From Citrobacter rodentium NBRC 105723 = DSM 16636 (GTDB lineage: Bacteria; Pseudomonadota; Gammaproteobacteria; Enterobacterales; Enterobacteriaceae): DNA of 64,000 bases. Position numbers and translations under genes: made by a program. The DNA lies in contig NZ_CP082833.1 of NCBI RefSeq assembly GCF_021278985.1, positions 496,001-560,000 on the forward strand, read 5' to 3'. This document shows, piece after piece, positions 41,401 to 53,473 of the stretch (the stretch's first letter is position 1; every line of letters begins with the position of its first letter). The notes under the pieces were generated by a model. The model searched no databases. It was not told the DNA's origin and was given only the letters and a program-made list of their open reading frames with translations.

Positions 41401-41515
41401 TGCCGGATGGCCGCGTACGCACAACAACAATATCGTAGCACCCAGGCCCGATAAGCGCAGCGCCATCGGGCAATCATTGCCGGATGGCGGCGTAAACGCC
41501 TTATCCGGCCTACAG
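41401..41515. repeat. REP/BIME cluster downstream of yqjH
   Basis: A full REP unit GCCGGATGGCGGCG...CGCCTTATCCGGCCTAC lies at 41479-41513. A degenerate, inverted unit (41444-41471, CCCGATAAGCGCAGCGCCATCGGG core) precedes it. The cluster follows the yqjH stop. Confidence 0.8.
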
Positions 41516-41556
41516 ACAACATCAATACCGTGGGCCCGTTATCGGGCAGTTAAACG

Positions 41557-42324
41557 TTACTTACGGTGCCAGTAGGCCGCCGCACGCACCCGCTGCGGGT
41601 CGAACGCTTCGGTTTCAAAACGGCGGCTGAGGTTTTTAACCACCTTTCCTTCGCCGGTAAGCCAGATAAAATAATCCGTCTCAGGCACCGCAAGCTGTGC
41701 CAGACGCGCGTCGATCGCCTGCTCATCGTGCTCCAGCCATTCAATGCCGAAAGCGTTAAGATGGGCAAGATAATCCTGGCAAGCGGGACTCTCCACGCTC
41801 ACCAGCGCGGTAACCGACGGCTTAACGGGCAAACGGCTCAACGCTTCCAGACGACGGCGCAGCGCAGGCATCCCGGATTCATCACACACGTACACCTGAT
41901 ACGCATAATCCTCCGGCACCACCAGCGAACCACGCGGCCCACCGATAGTCAGGCTATCACCTTCGCGCGCCTGCATCGCCCAACGGCTCGCCACCCCGCC
42001 ATCGTGGATAAAGAAGTCCAGCGCCAGCTCATGGCGCGCCTCATCGTATAACGGCGTGTAATCGCGGGAGGCCGGACGCACGCCCTCGCCCCAGAGAATC
42101 CCTTCATCAGTTACGGTCGGCGGCACAAACGACGTGCCCGGCTGCGGGAAAAAGACTTTGCAGTGATCGTCGAAGCCGCGCGAGCTAAAGCCTTCCAGCG
42201 CCTCGCCGCCAAGGACAATACGCTGAAAGCCCGCGCTGATGCGTTCTGCGCGCAGTACGGTAAGTTCGCGAAAGCGCAGCTCATTGCGCACGCGCTGAGG
42301 ATAACGAGAGGTGGTGTCGGTCAT
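41557..42324 (-). CDS. yqjH: NADPH-dependent ferric-siderophore reductase YqjH
   Basis: This 255-residue FAD-dependent reductase of the SIP (siderophore-interacting protein) family releases iron from ferric siderophores in the cytoplasm. It carries the FAD-binding block around residues 75-90 (SRDYTPLYDEA, an R-x-Y-T motif), GDSLTIGGPRGS for flavin contact and the C-terminal W-T/S-GEGKV segment (FIWLTGEGKVVKNLSRR) for NAD(P)H. The length matches E. coli YqjH (254 aa). It is divergent from its regulator gene yqjI, with a Fur-like box and GATATATC operators between them, as in E. coli where Fur and YqjI both control it. Confidence 0.93.
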   Translation of the reverse strand: MTDTTSRYPQRVRNELRFRELTVLRAERISAGFQRIVLGGEALEGFSSRGFDDHCKVFFPQPGTSFVPPTVTDEGILWGEGVRPASRDYTPLYDEARHELALDFFIHDGGVASRWAMQAREGDSLTIGGPRGSLVVPEDYAYQVYVCDESGMPALRRRLEALSRLPVKPSVTALVSVESPACQDYLAHLNAFGIEWLEHDEQAIDARLAQLAVPETDYFIWLTGEGKVVKNLSRRFETEAFDPQRVRAAAYWHRK

Positions 42325-42347
42325 TTTTTGCCTTCGTGAAAAAATCA

Positions 42348-42355
42348 GATATATC
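42348..42355. promoter_or_regulatory. YqjI-type operator core near yqjH
   Basis: GATATATC within TCAGATATATCGAAT lies 24 bp before the yqjH start. The same core occurs in the palindrome next to yqjI, so I infer both are YqjI sites. Confidence 0.5.
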
Positions 42356-42372
42356 GAATTACAGATTTAAAT

Positions 42373-42391
42373 GATAATGATTGTTAATCAC
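42373..42391. promoter_or_regulatory. Fur-box-like site in the yqjH-yqjI gap
   Basis: GATAATGATTGTTAATCAC matches the Fur consensus GATAATGATAATCATTATC at 13 of 19 positions. It lies about 50 bp upstream of yqjH, an iron-regulated gene in E. coli. Confidence 0.65.
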
Positions 42392-42516
42392 AAAGATTGC
42401 AAGCATTTTTTTGATATAGAGCAGGCGGATAATTACTTCTTAATTTATTATTTAAATTCATTTGGTTATAAAAAATTCACACCCACACTTGCGGAAAATC
42501 AGAGTTTAGATATAAA

Positions 42517-42530
42517 TTAGATATATCTAA
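42517..42530. promoter_or_regulatory. Palindromic YqjI-type operator upstream of yqjI
   Basis: TTAGATATATCTAA is a perfect 14 bp palindrome ending 17 bases before the chosen GTG start of yqjI. Its GATATATC core recurs near yqjH. Autorepression by YqjI is inferred. Confidence 0.6.
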
Positions 42531-42547
42531 TGAAAAAGGAGAATCCT

Positions 42548-43078
42548 GTGCGACATCATCATGAAGGTTGCTGCAATGGCGAAGGGCAGCGGCACGGCAG
42601 AGGCGGTGGCCGACGCCAGCGCTTTTTTGGTCACGGCGAGCTGCGGCTGGTTATACTGGACATTCTCTCCCGCGAGGCCAGCCACGGCTATGAGCTGATT
42701 AAAGCCATCGAAACGCTGACCCAGGGAAACTACACGCCAAGTCCGGGAGTCATCTATCCGACGCTTGATTACCTGGAGGATCAGTCGCTTATCAGCATCA
42801 GCGAAGAGGACGGCGGCCGGAAAAAAATCACCCTCACCCCCTCCGGCGCGCAGTGGCTGGAAGAAAACCGGGAACACCTCGGGCATATTCAGGAACGGGT
42901 ACGGGCACGCAACGTCGGCTTTGAGCTGCGCAAAAACCCGCAGATGAAGCGGGCGCTGGAAAATTTTAAGGCGGTACTGGATTTGAAAGTGAACCAGGGC
43001 GATATCAGCGACGCGCAGTTAAAACAGATCATCGGCGTGATCGACCGCGCGGCGCTGGAAATCACTCAGCTGGATTAA
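42548..43078 (+). CDS. yqjI: PadR-family nickel/iron-responsive repressor YqjI, short His-rich N-terminus
   Basis: This 176-residue PadR-type winged-helix repressor matches E. coli YqjI in its core (FFGHGELRLVILDILSRE, then GNYTPSPGVIYPTLDYLED and the C-terminal dimer helix NPQMKRALENFKAVLDLKVN). E. coli YqjI senses Ni, and its N-terminal His/Cys-rich extension binds metal. Here that extension is only about 25 residues (HHHEGCC, then GEGQRHGRGGG), against about 50 in E. coli. I chose GTG 42548 because AAGGAGA lies 6 bases upstream and the next residues RHHHEGCC match the family start; ATG 42530 has no such box. It is divergent from yqjH, and its stop shares a TTAA with the chemoreceptor stop. 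Confidence 0.9.
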   Translation: MRHHHEGCCNGEGQRHGRGGGRRQRFFGHGELRLVILDILSREASHGYELIKAIETLTQGNYTPSPGVIYPTLDYLEDQSLISISEEDGGRKKITLTPSGAQWLEENREHLGHIQERVRARNVGFELRKNPQMKRALENFKAVLDLKVNQGDISDAQLKQIIGVIDRAALEITQLD

Positions 43079-44640
43079 GCCGCCAGCGCGTCTTTTTCAC
43101 TGACGCGGAACATTTTCACCATATCTTTTAAGCGTAACGCCTGTTCGTTCAGCGACGCTGCCGCCGCAACCGACTCCTCCACCAGGCTGGAGTTCTGATG
43201 GGTGGCGGCGTCGATCAGACCAACCGCGCTGTTAATCTGCGAAATGCCGTCGGTCTGCTCACTGCTGGCCTGGCCGATTTCCCGCAGGATCACATCCATC
43301 TCATCGACGTTGCTCACCATGCCGCTGATCAGCCCGTTCGCTTTTTCAACCAGCTGCATCCCTTCCTGCGTCTGGCTGGCGGAATCCTCAATCAGTTTAC
43401 GGATCTCGCTGGCGGAAGAGGCGCTTTTCTGCGCCAGCTGCCGCACTTCGCCCGCCACGACCGCAAAGCCACGCCCATGCTCCCCGGCCCGCGCCGCTTC
43501 GACGGCGGCGTTAAGCGCCAGAATGTTGGTCTGAAAAGCAATGGCATCAATCAGATTGATGATATCGGTCATCCGTTGCGAGGTTTCATTAATGACACGC
43601 ATTTTTTGCGTCACCTGATTCATCATCCCGCCGTTGTTTTTCACCACCGTCGCCGCTTCCGCCGAAAGCTTCGTCGCTTCGGCGGTATGTTCCGCCGTGT
43701 TTTTCACCGTCGCGGTGATTTGCTCCATTGAGGCGGCGGTTTGCTCGACCGAGCTGACCTGTTCTTCCGTGCGCGCAGCCAGATCTTTATGACCCGCGAC
43801 GATTTGCGCCGCGGCGCTGGAGATATTCTCCGAGCCATTTTGTACCTGCTGAACGATTTCCAGCAGGCGCGTTTTCATCGCCATCAGCGCCTGCAACAAC
43901 ACGCCGGTTTCGTCCCGCTGATCGGTGGCGATGCTGCGCGTGAGATCGCCCCCGGCAATCGCTTTGGCGAACTGCACCGCCTCTTCCAGTGGACGGGTAA
44001 TGGAACGCGCGATATACAACCCGGCGATGCAGCTGACGATAACGCCTGCCAGCACCATGCCGACCAGCAGTAATAAATTCGCGTTAAAATCCTTTTCAAC
44101 CTGAATGCCGGCCTCCCGCATCTGACCGTCCTCAATGGCGATGAACGCCTGGACTTTCTCTTTATAAGCCCGCTGTATCTTCATCGTGGTGCTGAACATC
44201 TCCTGCATCGCCGCCTGCCGATCGTGGTTGCGTAACGCATCAAGGATACGCGTCCGGGAGGCGAGATACTGTTCGCGCACTTCACGGATCCCGGCCAGCA
44301 GTTTTCTCGAGTCGTCATTCAGCGGCAACGCGTTTAGCTCATCCAGCAGCTGCGAGATCTGCTGGCTTACGGCATTGAGTTTCGCCTGTGACTCCTCCGT
44401 CCATCGTCCTTGTTCATCCATCAGCATCTGCTGCTGGGTCGTGACAAACTCCTGAAAATTATCGATGAGTTTGTTGGCTTTGACCGTAATAAGATAATCA
44501 TTAGTGATGATATTTTGCATTCCGCGGTTGGCTCGATCTAGACTAAGTAATGACAGACCCGAACTCAGCGTCACCAGTACAATAAACAAACCAAACGCAG
44601 CAAATAACTTCGAGCGAATCTTCACGTTACGCAAAAACAT
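43075..44640 (-). CDS. Methyl-accepting chemotaxis protein (McpC-like position)
   Basis: This 521-residue chemoreceptor has TM1 at about 11-33 and a periplasmic four-helix-bundle sensor at about 34-188. TM2 lies at about 189-211, followed by HAMP and the signalling domain with the conserved hairpin tip (FQTNILALNAAVEAARAGEHGRGFAV, quoted in part: LNAAVEAARAGEHGRG). It ends VSEKDALAA without a CheR/CheB-tethering NWETF pentapeptide, so it is a low-abundance type receptor. A sigma-28 promoter lies upstream. Salmonella has the receptor McpC (STM3216) at this position beside aer, which reports a cystine repellent response; orthology is likely but not proven here. E. coli lacks this gene. Confidence 0.88.
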   Translation of the reverse strand: MFLRNVKIRSKLFAAFGLFIVLVTLSSGLSLLSLDRANRGMQNIITNDYLITVKANKLIDNFQEFVTTQQQMLMDEQGRWTEESQAKLNAVSQQISQLLDELNALPLNDDSRKLLAGIREVREQYLASRTRILDALRNHDRQAAMQEMFSTTMKIQRAYKEKVQAFIAIEDGQMREAGIQVEKDFNANLLLLVGMVLAGVIVSCIAGLYIARSITRPLEEAVQFAKAIAGGDLTRSIATDQRDETGVLLQALMAMKTRLLEIVQQVQNGSENISSAAAQIVAGHKDLAARTEEQVSSVEQTAASMEQITATVKNTAEHTAEATKLSAEAATVVKNNGGMMNQVTQKMRVINETSQRMTDIINLIDAIAFQTNILALNAAVEAARAGEHGRGFAVVAGEVRQLAQKSASSASEIRKLIEDSASQTQEGMQLVEKANGLISGMVSNVDEMDVILREIGQASSEQTDGISQINSAVGLIDAATHQNSSLVEESVAAAASLNEQALRLKDMVKMFRVSEKDALAA

Positions 44641-44680
44641 ATTTCCTCTCCGGGAGAAGGTTTTCCTGAGTCAGGCTCTT

Positions 44681-44707
44681 TTATCGGTCAAAAAACAACT
44701 AACTTTA
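44681..44707 (-). promoter_or_regulatory. Sigma-28 (FliA) promoter of the chemoreceptor gene
   Basis: On the minus strand TAAAGTTA, an 11-base spacer and ACCGATAA match the FliA consensus TAAAGTTT-N11-GCCGATAA at 14 of 16 positions. It lies 41 bp before the start codon at 44640. Confidence 0.9.
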
Positions 44708-44907
44708 TGAAATCGGTGATTTTTTATTTCATAACTACCTTAATAAGTAGTTTCTTACGCTAAATACGCGTAAGACTAACGTTATCTAAACAATGATTTA
44801 ATATTTAACGAAATCAGGAAAAAATTTGTAGGTGAGGGGGAGACAGAATAATAAATTTACCTCAACGCTTACCTGTCAGGGTAAGCGTTGGCGGGGAAAA
44901 AAGCGGA

Positions 44908-46428
44908 TTAATGCAGTACCGTCACAGCATCTTCCAGACGGCTGGCGCGGTGTTTCACCATCGCCGAAACCTGCGCGCTCTCTTCAACCAGCTCGGCATT
45001 TTTCTGGGTGATAGCGTTAAGCCTGTCAACCGCGCAGGTGAGGCTGCTCAGTCCGTCCGCCTGCTCTGCCGTCGAACGGCTGATCTGCGCAATCAGCTGC
45101 GTGACGTTCTGCACCTGCGAAACAATGTTATTCATAGTATGCCCTGCGGCATGAACCTGCTGCGAGCCGGACTGCACTTTATCCGCGCTGGCGTCGATAA
45201 GCTTACGGATGTCGTTCGCCGCGCTGGCGCTGCGGCTGGCAAGATGACGCACTTCCCCCGCCACGACAGCAAACCCTTTCCCCTGTTCGCCTGCGCGCGC
45301 CGCTTCCACCGCTGCATTAAGCGCGAGGATGTTGGTCTGGAAAGCAATGTCGTTTATCAGCGTGGTGATAGTGCCGATACGCTGTGTGCTGTCGGCAATG
45401 TCATTCATTGTTTTAATCACCGTATCCATTGCCTCTCCGCCCTGCGTCGCCGCGCTGCTGGCGGCTATCGACAGCTTATCGGCTTGCGAGGCGGTTTCTG
45501 AGTTCTGTTTTACCGAAGCCGCCATCTGATTCACGGTAGAGACCGTTTGCTGAACATTTTCCACCGTCTGGCGGGTATGCTCATTTAAGTCCTCGTTTCC
45601 TTTCGCCAGCGTTTCGCTACCGTTTCGTACGCCTGAGACCTGCCCTGAGACGTCGTTAATCAGCCAGCGGCACATTAGCCCAAGCTGACCAATGGCGCGC
45701 AGCATCAGCCCCAGTTCATCGCTGCGATTAAGGTGCGTAACGCTGTTACGCTCGCCGGTCGCCACCTTCAGCGCCTGGCTGGCGACATTCTCAATGGGCC
45801 GGATAATCTGCCATTCAAACGCCGCCGTACCGAGCAGCATCGCCAGCGCGCCCATCAGCTGCGCCTGCCAGGAAGCGCCGGTGGCATAAAGCGCGATAGC
45901 CAGCGCCGCGAATATCAGCGCCATCACGCTGCGAACCCGCCAGCGCACCGGCATGGAAGGAAGCTTGCCGGGCCAGCCTTTGCGCACCACCAGCCCTTTG
46001 TGCAGTCGGCGGGAACAGCGGTTTTCGTTGAGCGCTTTATATAATGGCTCCACCGCGGCGATTTCTTCCTCTGTCGCCCGGGTGCGGATCGACATATAGC
46101 CGCTCACCCGTCCTCCGCGCACCATCGGCACCGCGTTCGCGCGAACCCAGTAATGATCGCCATTTTTACGGCGGTTTTTCACAATGCCGCTCCACGGCTC
46201 GCCCTGCTTCAGGGTGTACCACATATCCGCAAACGCCGCTTTTGGCATATCCGGATGACGCACCAGGTTGTGCGGCTGCGCCAGCAGTTCACTGAGCGAG
46301 TAGCCGCTGATGTTGACGAATGAATCGTTGGCATGGGTGATGTAGCTTTGCAGGTCGGTAGTGGACATAAGGGTCGTATCGTCATCCAGCGGTGTATTTC
46401 GCTGGCTGACGTAGAGATGAGAAGACAT
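44908..46428 (-). CDS. aer: Aerotaxis/redox receptor Aer
   Basis: This 506-residue receptor equals E. coli Aer in length. The N-terminal PAS domain (residues about 1-120, with PLDDDTTLMSTTDLQSYITH and the RHPDMPKAAF segment near the FAD site) senses redox state through FAD in the cytoplasm. A short membrane anchor follows (about 165-205, MALIFAALAIALYATG and LMGALAMLLGTAAF), then a HAMP region and the MCP signalling domain with the conserved hairpin tip. It has no periplasmic sensor. It is divergent from patA and has a FliA-like promoter; the chemoreceptor gene follows on the same strand. Confidence 0.95.
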   Translation of the reverse strand: MSSHLYVSQRNTPLDDDTTLMSTTDLQSYITHANDSFVNISGYSLSELLAQPHNLVRHPDMPKAAFADMWYTLKQGEPWSGIVKNRRKNGDHYWVRANAVPMVRGGRVSGYMSIRTRATEEEIAAVEPLYKALNENRCSRRLHKGLVVRKGWPGKLPSMPVRWRVRSVMALIFAALAIALYATGASWQAQLMGALAMLLGTAAFEWQIIRPIENVASQALKVATGERNSVTHLNRSDELGLMLRAIGQLGLMCRWLINDVSGQVSGVRNGSETLAKGNEDLNEHTRQTVENVQQTVSTVNQMAASVKQNSETASQADKLSIAASSAATQGGEAMDTVIKTMNDIADSTQRIGTITTLINDIAFQTNILALNAAVEAARAGEQGKGFAVVAGEVRHLASRSASAANDIRKLIDASADKVQSGSQQVHAAGHTMNNIVSQVQNVTQLIAQISRSTAEQADGLSSLTCAVDRLNAITQKNAELVEESAQVSAMVKHRASRLEDAVTVLH

Positions 46429-46477
46429 AGTAGCGTCCTGTGCAAGTTATCTGGATGTTAACTTCTTATCAGATGTT

Positions 46478-46504
46478 ATTTCGGCGCTAACAGATTTATC
46501 TTTA
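46478..46504 (-). promoter_or_regulatory. Sigma-28-like promoter of aer
   Basis: On the minus strand TAAAGATA, 11 bases and GCCGAAAT match the FliA consensus at 12 of 16 positions. aer is FliA-dependent in E. coli. It lies about 50 bp before the aer start. Confidence 0.65.
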
Positions 46505-46795
46505 GTTGTTAAATTTGATTTAGATCGCAATTCGCACTTAAACCGCACGATCGGTATAAGTCTAATGTATTGATTCTGAATACTTTCGCAGAGGAACTAT
46601 CTGTTCAGAGGCGAAAACCTGCCCTCTTTCTGAGCAATTTACGCACCATTTCGGTGCGATGACCGTGTCCGGTGTGATCGCGAATCGATTAAAATCTGTG
46701 CAAAATTCCAGCAAATGTTAATAGACATAATTAAATGTTGCGCAATATCATTTCCTCATCGCGTTTATCCCGATTTTCGCCAGCCTCTTCGGTGA

Positions 46796-46811
46796 TGGCG
46801 CAATCCCTGCA
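46796..46811 (+). promoter_or_regulatory. Sigma-54 promoter of patA
   Basis: TGGCGCAATCCCTGCA has the diagnostic GG (46797-46798) and GC (46809-46810) with exactly 10 bases between them. It is about 47 bp before the TTG start. E. coli patA (ygjG) is known to depend on sigma-54. Confidence 0.8.
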
Positions 46812-46857
46812 ATACTTAAACCGGTATCATGTGATACGCGAGTCCCGGGAGCACATT

Positions 46858-48237
<1,380 letters not shown>

Positions 48238-48250
48238 AGAAAGCAACGTT

Positions 48251-48328
48251 GCCGGGTGGCGGTTCCGCCTGAACCGGCCTGCGGGCGCAATGCCTGCCAG
48301 GTCGGTTCATCGCGTCGCGCCATCCGGC
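48251..48328. repeat. REP-like inverted unit after patA
   Basis: GCCGGGTGGC at 48251-48260 and GCCATCCGGC at 48319-48328 are inverted REP ends around GC-rich hairpin sequence, between patA and fadH. The hairpin is followed by TTTC and may end the patA transcript. Confidence 0.7.
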
Positions 48329-48435
48329 TTTCTTTATCTGTGAAAGCGCTTTTTTGATTCCCATCACAATCATCGCATTCCCCTTTTCCCTTTTGCGTGG
48401 CGACGGCTAAATTAGTAACTCATCCGACCACATAA

Positions 48436-50481
<2,046 letters not shown>

Positions 50482-50489
50482 CAGGCATT

Positions 50490-50609
50490 GCCGGATGGCG
50501 GCTAACGCCTTATCCGGCCTACAACATAGCGCTATCCCGTAGGCCGCCATCCGGTACAGAACAATAGCCAAAATGTAGGCCGGATAAGACGTTTACGTCG
50601 CCATCCGGC
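50490..50609. repeat. BIME with three REP units between fadH and rlmG
   Basis: Units lie at 50490-50521, 50539-50555 and 50576-50609 in alternating orientation, all with GCCGGATGGC or GTAGGCCGGATAAG cores. They fill the gap between the convergent fadH and rlmG genes. Confidence 0.85.
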
Positions 50610-50617
50610 ACAGGGAC

Positions 50618-51754
50618 TTACCGACGACGCCCCAGTTTCACTGCCCTGAGCACCACAAACTTATTATTGGTGGCGACGGTGGCGCAGTTACCGAAAATTT
50701 TCTTCAGCTTGTGGAAATAATCGAGATGACGATTAGCGACGATATACAGCTCGCCGTTAATCTTCAGGCAGCGGCGGGCATGGTGAAACATCTCCCAGGC
50801 GATGTTGTCGGTCAGCGCGTGCTTCTGATGGAACGGCGGGTTGCAGAACACCGCATTGAAGCGAAACGGTTCAACGCCGGAGAGCGCGTTGTTGATCATA
50901 AACTCACTGCGATCGACAGCGTCCGGCAGGTTGGTTTCAACGTTCAGGCGGCTGGAGGCCACCGCCATCGGCGATTCATCCACAAACACCACCTTCGCCT
51001 GCGGATTTTTCGCCAGCAGCGTTAAGCCGATCACCCCGTTGCCGCAGCCGAGATCGACAATCTCCCCTTCCAGATTTTCCGGCAGATGCTGCATAAAGAA
51101 GCGCGCGCCAATATCCAGTCCGGTACGGGAGAAAACGTTGGCATGGTTATGGATGGTCCAGTCGGTACCGTCCAGCTGCCAGCTCAGAGTCTCCGGCGCG
51201 TCGGCCAGAGAGGGTTCGCTGAACGTACAGTTGATCAGACGCGCTTTTTTCCACGCCAGCGTGGTGGTGGTCGGTCCCAGCACCTTTTCAAACAGCGCCA
51301 GGGTGGAAGTGTGAATGTCGCGCGCCTTCGCCCCGGCGATGATGCGCGTTTGCGGAGTGACAACCTTGCGTAACGCGCGCAGCTGCTGCTCAAGCAGCGC
51401 CAGCGTTTTCGGCACTTTGATCAGCACCACGCCCGGCGCCTGCGGGTATGCCGCCGTGCTGTCGAGAAACTTCACGCTGGCTTCGTCGAGATCGTTATGG
51501 CGCAGGTTTTCCCGCGTCGCCAGTTCGCTCAGGTAAGAGTCGCCAATGCTGTACGGCCCGTGGGCCGCCAGCGCGCAGCTTAACGCGCCAAAGGCGTCAT
51601 TCAGGATCAGCAACGGACCGCGAATTTCCGTGTCGTCCAACTGTTGCAGCAGATACTCATCCGCCGCTTCCCACGCCAGCAGTGGGTTTACGTCATCCGT
51701 TTGTGGGAAACGTTTTAACGTCAGTGAACGGAAACCGTTGTCTGTGTGGCTCAT
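50618..51754 (-). CDS. rlmG: 23S rRNA m2G1835 methyltransferase RlmG
   Basis: This 378-residue protein equals E. coli RlmG (YgjO) in length. It methylates N2 of G1835 in 23S rRNA using S-adenosylmethionine, on naked rRNA. It is built of two related Rossmann domains. The N-terminal one is degenerate; the C-terminal one has the SAM motif EIVDLGCGNGVIGLTLL and the catalytic NPPFHQ motif. It is divergent from ygjP with 83 bp between starts. Confidence 0.95.
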   Translation of the reverse strand: MSHTDNGFRSLTLKRFPQTDDVNPLLAWEAADEYLLQQLDDTEIRGPLLILNDAFGALSCALAAHGPYSIGDSYLSELATRENLRHNDLDEASVKFLDSTAAYPQAPGVVLIKVPKTLALLEQQLRALRKVVTPQTRIIAGAKARDIHTSTLALFEKVLGPTTTTLAWKKARLINCTFSEPSLADAPETLSWQLDGTDWTIHNHANVFSRTGLDIGARFFMQHLPENLEGEIVDLGCGNGVIGLTLLAKNPQAKVVFVDESPMAVASSRLNVETNLPDAVDRSEFMINNALSGVEPFRFNAVFCNPPFHQKHALTDNIAWEMFHHARRCLKINGELYIVANRHLDYFHKLKKIFGNCATVATNNKFVVLRAVKLGRRR

Positions 51755-51837
51755 CGGCCCTCCTGAATGGTAAAATTTCGACTTATCCCTGAAAAGGGTG
51801 CGTGAGTATACACTTTTTCTGATTTGCGTGAGTAAAT

Positions 51838-52341
51838 ATGAGCCAATTAACTTACCTCCAGGGCTACCCGGAAAACCTGCTTGCCCAGGTGCGCACGCTG
51901 ATTGCTGAACGACGCCTGGCCGCGGTGCTGGAAAAGCGCTATCCGGGCACTCACGATTTCGCCACTGACAAAGCGCTGTGGCAGTATACCCAGGATCTGA
52001 AAAGCCAGTTCCTGCGCAGCGCCCCGCCGCTTAATAAAGTGATGTATGACAATAAAATCCACGTGCTGAAAAATGCGCTGGGGCTGCATACCGCCGTCTC
52101 CCGGATACAGGGCGGCAAGCTGAAAGCCAAAGCGGAGATCCGCGTCGCTACGGTGTTTCGCAATGCGCCAGAGCCTTTTCTGCGCATGATCGTGGTGCAT
52201 GAACTGGCGCACCTGAAGGAGAAAGAGCATAACAAAGCGTTTTATCAGCTCTGCTGCCATATGGAACCACAGTATCATCAACTGGAGTTCGATACCCGCC
52301 TGTGGCTGACGGCGCTGTCAATCAGGGAAACTGCGCAGTAG
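51838..52341 (+). CDS. ygjP: YgjP-type metal-dependent hydrolase, SprT/WLM-like
   Basis: This 167-residue protein equals E. coli YgjP in length. It carries a zincin motif HELAHLKEKEHNKAFYQL (HExxH with a downstream His), typical of the YgjP/WLM metallopeptidase-like group. E. coli YgjP has been linked to UTP hydrolysis in older annotation, but its physiological role is not settled. ygjR follows 70 bp downstream; E. coli has ygjQ between the two, which is absent here. Confidence 0.88.
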   Translation: MSQLTYLQGYPENLLAQVRTLIAERRLAAVLEKRYPGTHDFATDKALWQYTQDLKSQFLRSAPPLNKVMYDNKIHVLKNALGLHTAVSRIQGGKLKAKAEIRVATVFRNAPEPFLRMIVVHELAHLKEKEHNKAFYQLCCHMEPQYHQLEFDTRLWLTALSIRETAQ

Positions 52342-52411
52342 CGCACTGGCTTTGTCGGCATGGCATGATAAATTGTCCCGCAGTCCCCCTTTCTGGAGCC
52401 AGAACGCTTTT

Positions 52412-53410
52412 ATGATACGTTTCGCAGTGATTGGCACAAACTGGATCAGCCGCCAGTTTGTCGATGCCGCCCATGAGACCGGCAAATATAAGCTGACCGC
52501 CGTCTATTCACGCAGCCTTGAGCAGGCGCAAACCTTCGCCAACGACTACCCTGTCGAGCATCTGTTTACCTCGCTGGAAGCAATGGCGCAGAGCGATGCC
52601 ATTGACGCAGTGTATATCGCCAGCCCGAACGCCCTGCACTTCCCGCAGACGCAGCTTTTCCTGAGTCATAAAAAGCATGTGATCTGTGAAAAACCGCTGG
52701 CCTCGAACCTGGCGGAGGTGGAAGCGGCCATCGCCTGCGCGCGGGAGAATCAGGTGGTACTGTTTGAGGCGTTCAAAACCGCCAGCCTGCCGAATTTCCT
52801 GCGGTTGCAGCAGTCTCTGTCGAAAGTCGGCAGAATGCGCAAAGCATTTCTCAACTACTGCCAGTACTCTTCACGCTATCAGCGCTATCTCGACGGCGAA
52901 AACCCGAACACCTTTAACCCCGCGTTCTCTAACGGTTCGATAATGGACATCGGTTTTTACTGTCTGGCGTCGGCGGTGGCGCTATGGGGTGAACCGCACC
53001 GCGTTCAGGCGACCGCCACGCTGCTGGAAAGCGGCGTTGATGCGCATGGCGTGGTAGTGCTGGACTACGGCGATTTCAGCGTCACGTTACAGCACTCTAA
53101 GGTCAGCGATTCCGTTATCGACAGTGAAATTCAGGGCGAAGCGGGTTCGCTGGTAATCGAGAAAATCTCTGAATGCCAGAAGGTATGCTTCGTACCGCGC
53201 GGCGGCAAGCCGCAGGACCTGACCCAGCCTCAGCACATCAATACTATGCTGTATGAGGCAGAGGTTTTTGCAGCGCTGGTGGAAACCAATGAAGTGAATC
53301 ACCCTGGAGTGTCGGTCAGTCGTGTAACCGCCAAATTGTTAACGGAAATCCGCCGTCAGACCGGCGTGGTTTTCCCGGCGGATGGCGTCAGCCACGCGAC
53401 TCCTGCGTAA
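52412..53410 (+). CDS. ygjR: Gfo/Idh/MocA-family NAD(P)-dependent oxidoreductase YgjR
   Basis: This 332-residue protein has an N-terminal Rossmann fold (IRFAVIGTNWISRQFVDAA) and the family EKP motif (HVICEKPLASNLAEVEAAI, with the usual Lys). The C-terminal alpha/beta substrate domain begins near residue 120. ATG 52412 gives the E. coli length; an in-frame TTG at 52352 would add a non-family tail. GGAG lies 13 bases upstream. The physiological substrate is unknown. It is followed by the alx riboswitch leader. Confidence 0.88.
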   Translation: MIRFAVIGTNWISRQFVDAAHETGKYKLTAVYSRSLEQAQTFANDYPVEHLFTSLEAMAQSDAIDAVYIASPNALHFPQTQLFLSHKKHVICEKPLASNLAEVEAAIACARENQVVLFEAFKTASLPNFLRLQQSLSKVGRMRKAFLNYCQYSSRYQRYLDGENPNTFNPAFSNGSIMDIGFYCLASAVALWGEPHRVQATATLLESGVDAHGVVVLDYGDFSVTLQHSKVSDSVIDSEIQGEAGSLVIEKISECQKVCFVPRGGKPQDLTQPQHINTMLYEAEVFAALVETNEVNHPGVSVSRVTAKLLTEIRRQTGVVFPADGVSHATPA

Positions 53411-53473
53411 AACTTTGTAAAACAGATGTTACAGGCCATTGACGGATCGCGTGGCCTGTCATAATTTGTTACC

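Larger units (their letters stand above)
46429..46857. other. aer-patA divergent control region
   Basis: About 430 bp between the divergent starts. It holds the aer sigma-28 motif (46478-46504) and the patA sigma-54 motif (46796-46811). The in-frame extension of patA upstream of 46858 (from ATG 46735) is open but lies over the sigma-54 promoter and is not conserved protein, so it is leader DNA. Confidence 0.7.

Noticed and set aside
39420..41550. tRNA gene (ileX expected near yqjH) or attachment site
   Set aside because: I searched the gap for the tRNA-Ile2 sequence and for direct repeats at the accessory boundary and saw neither. No integrase gene is present.
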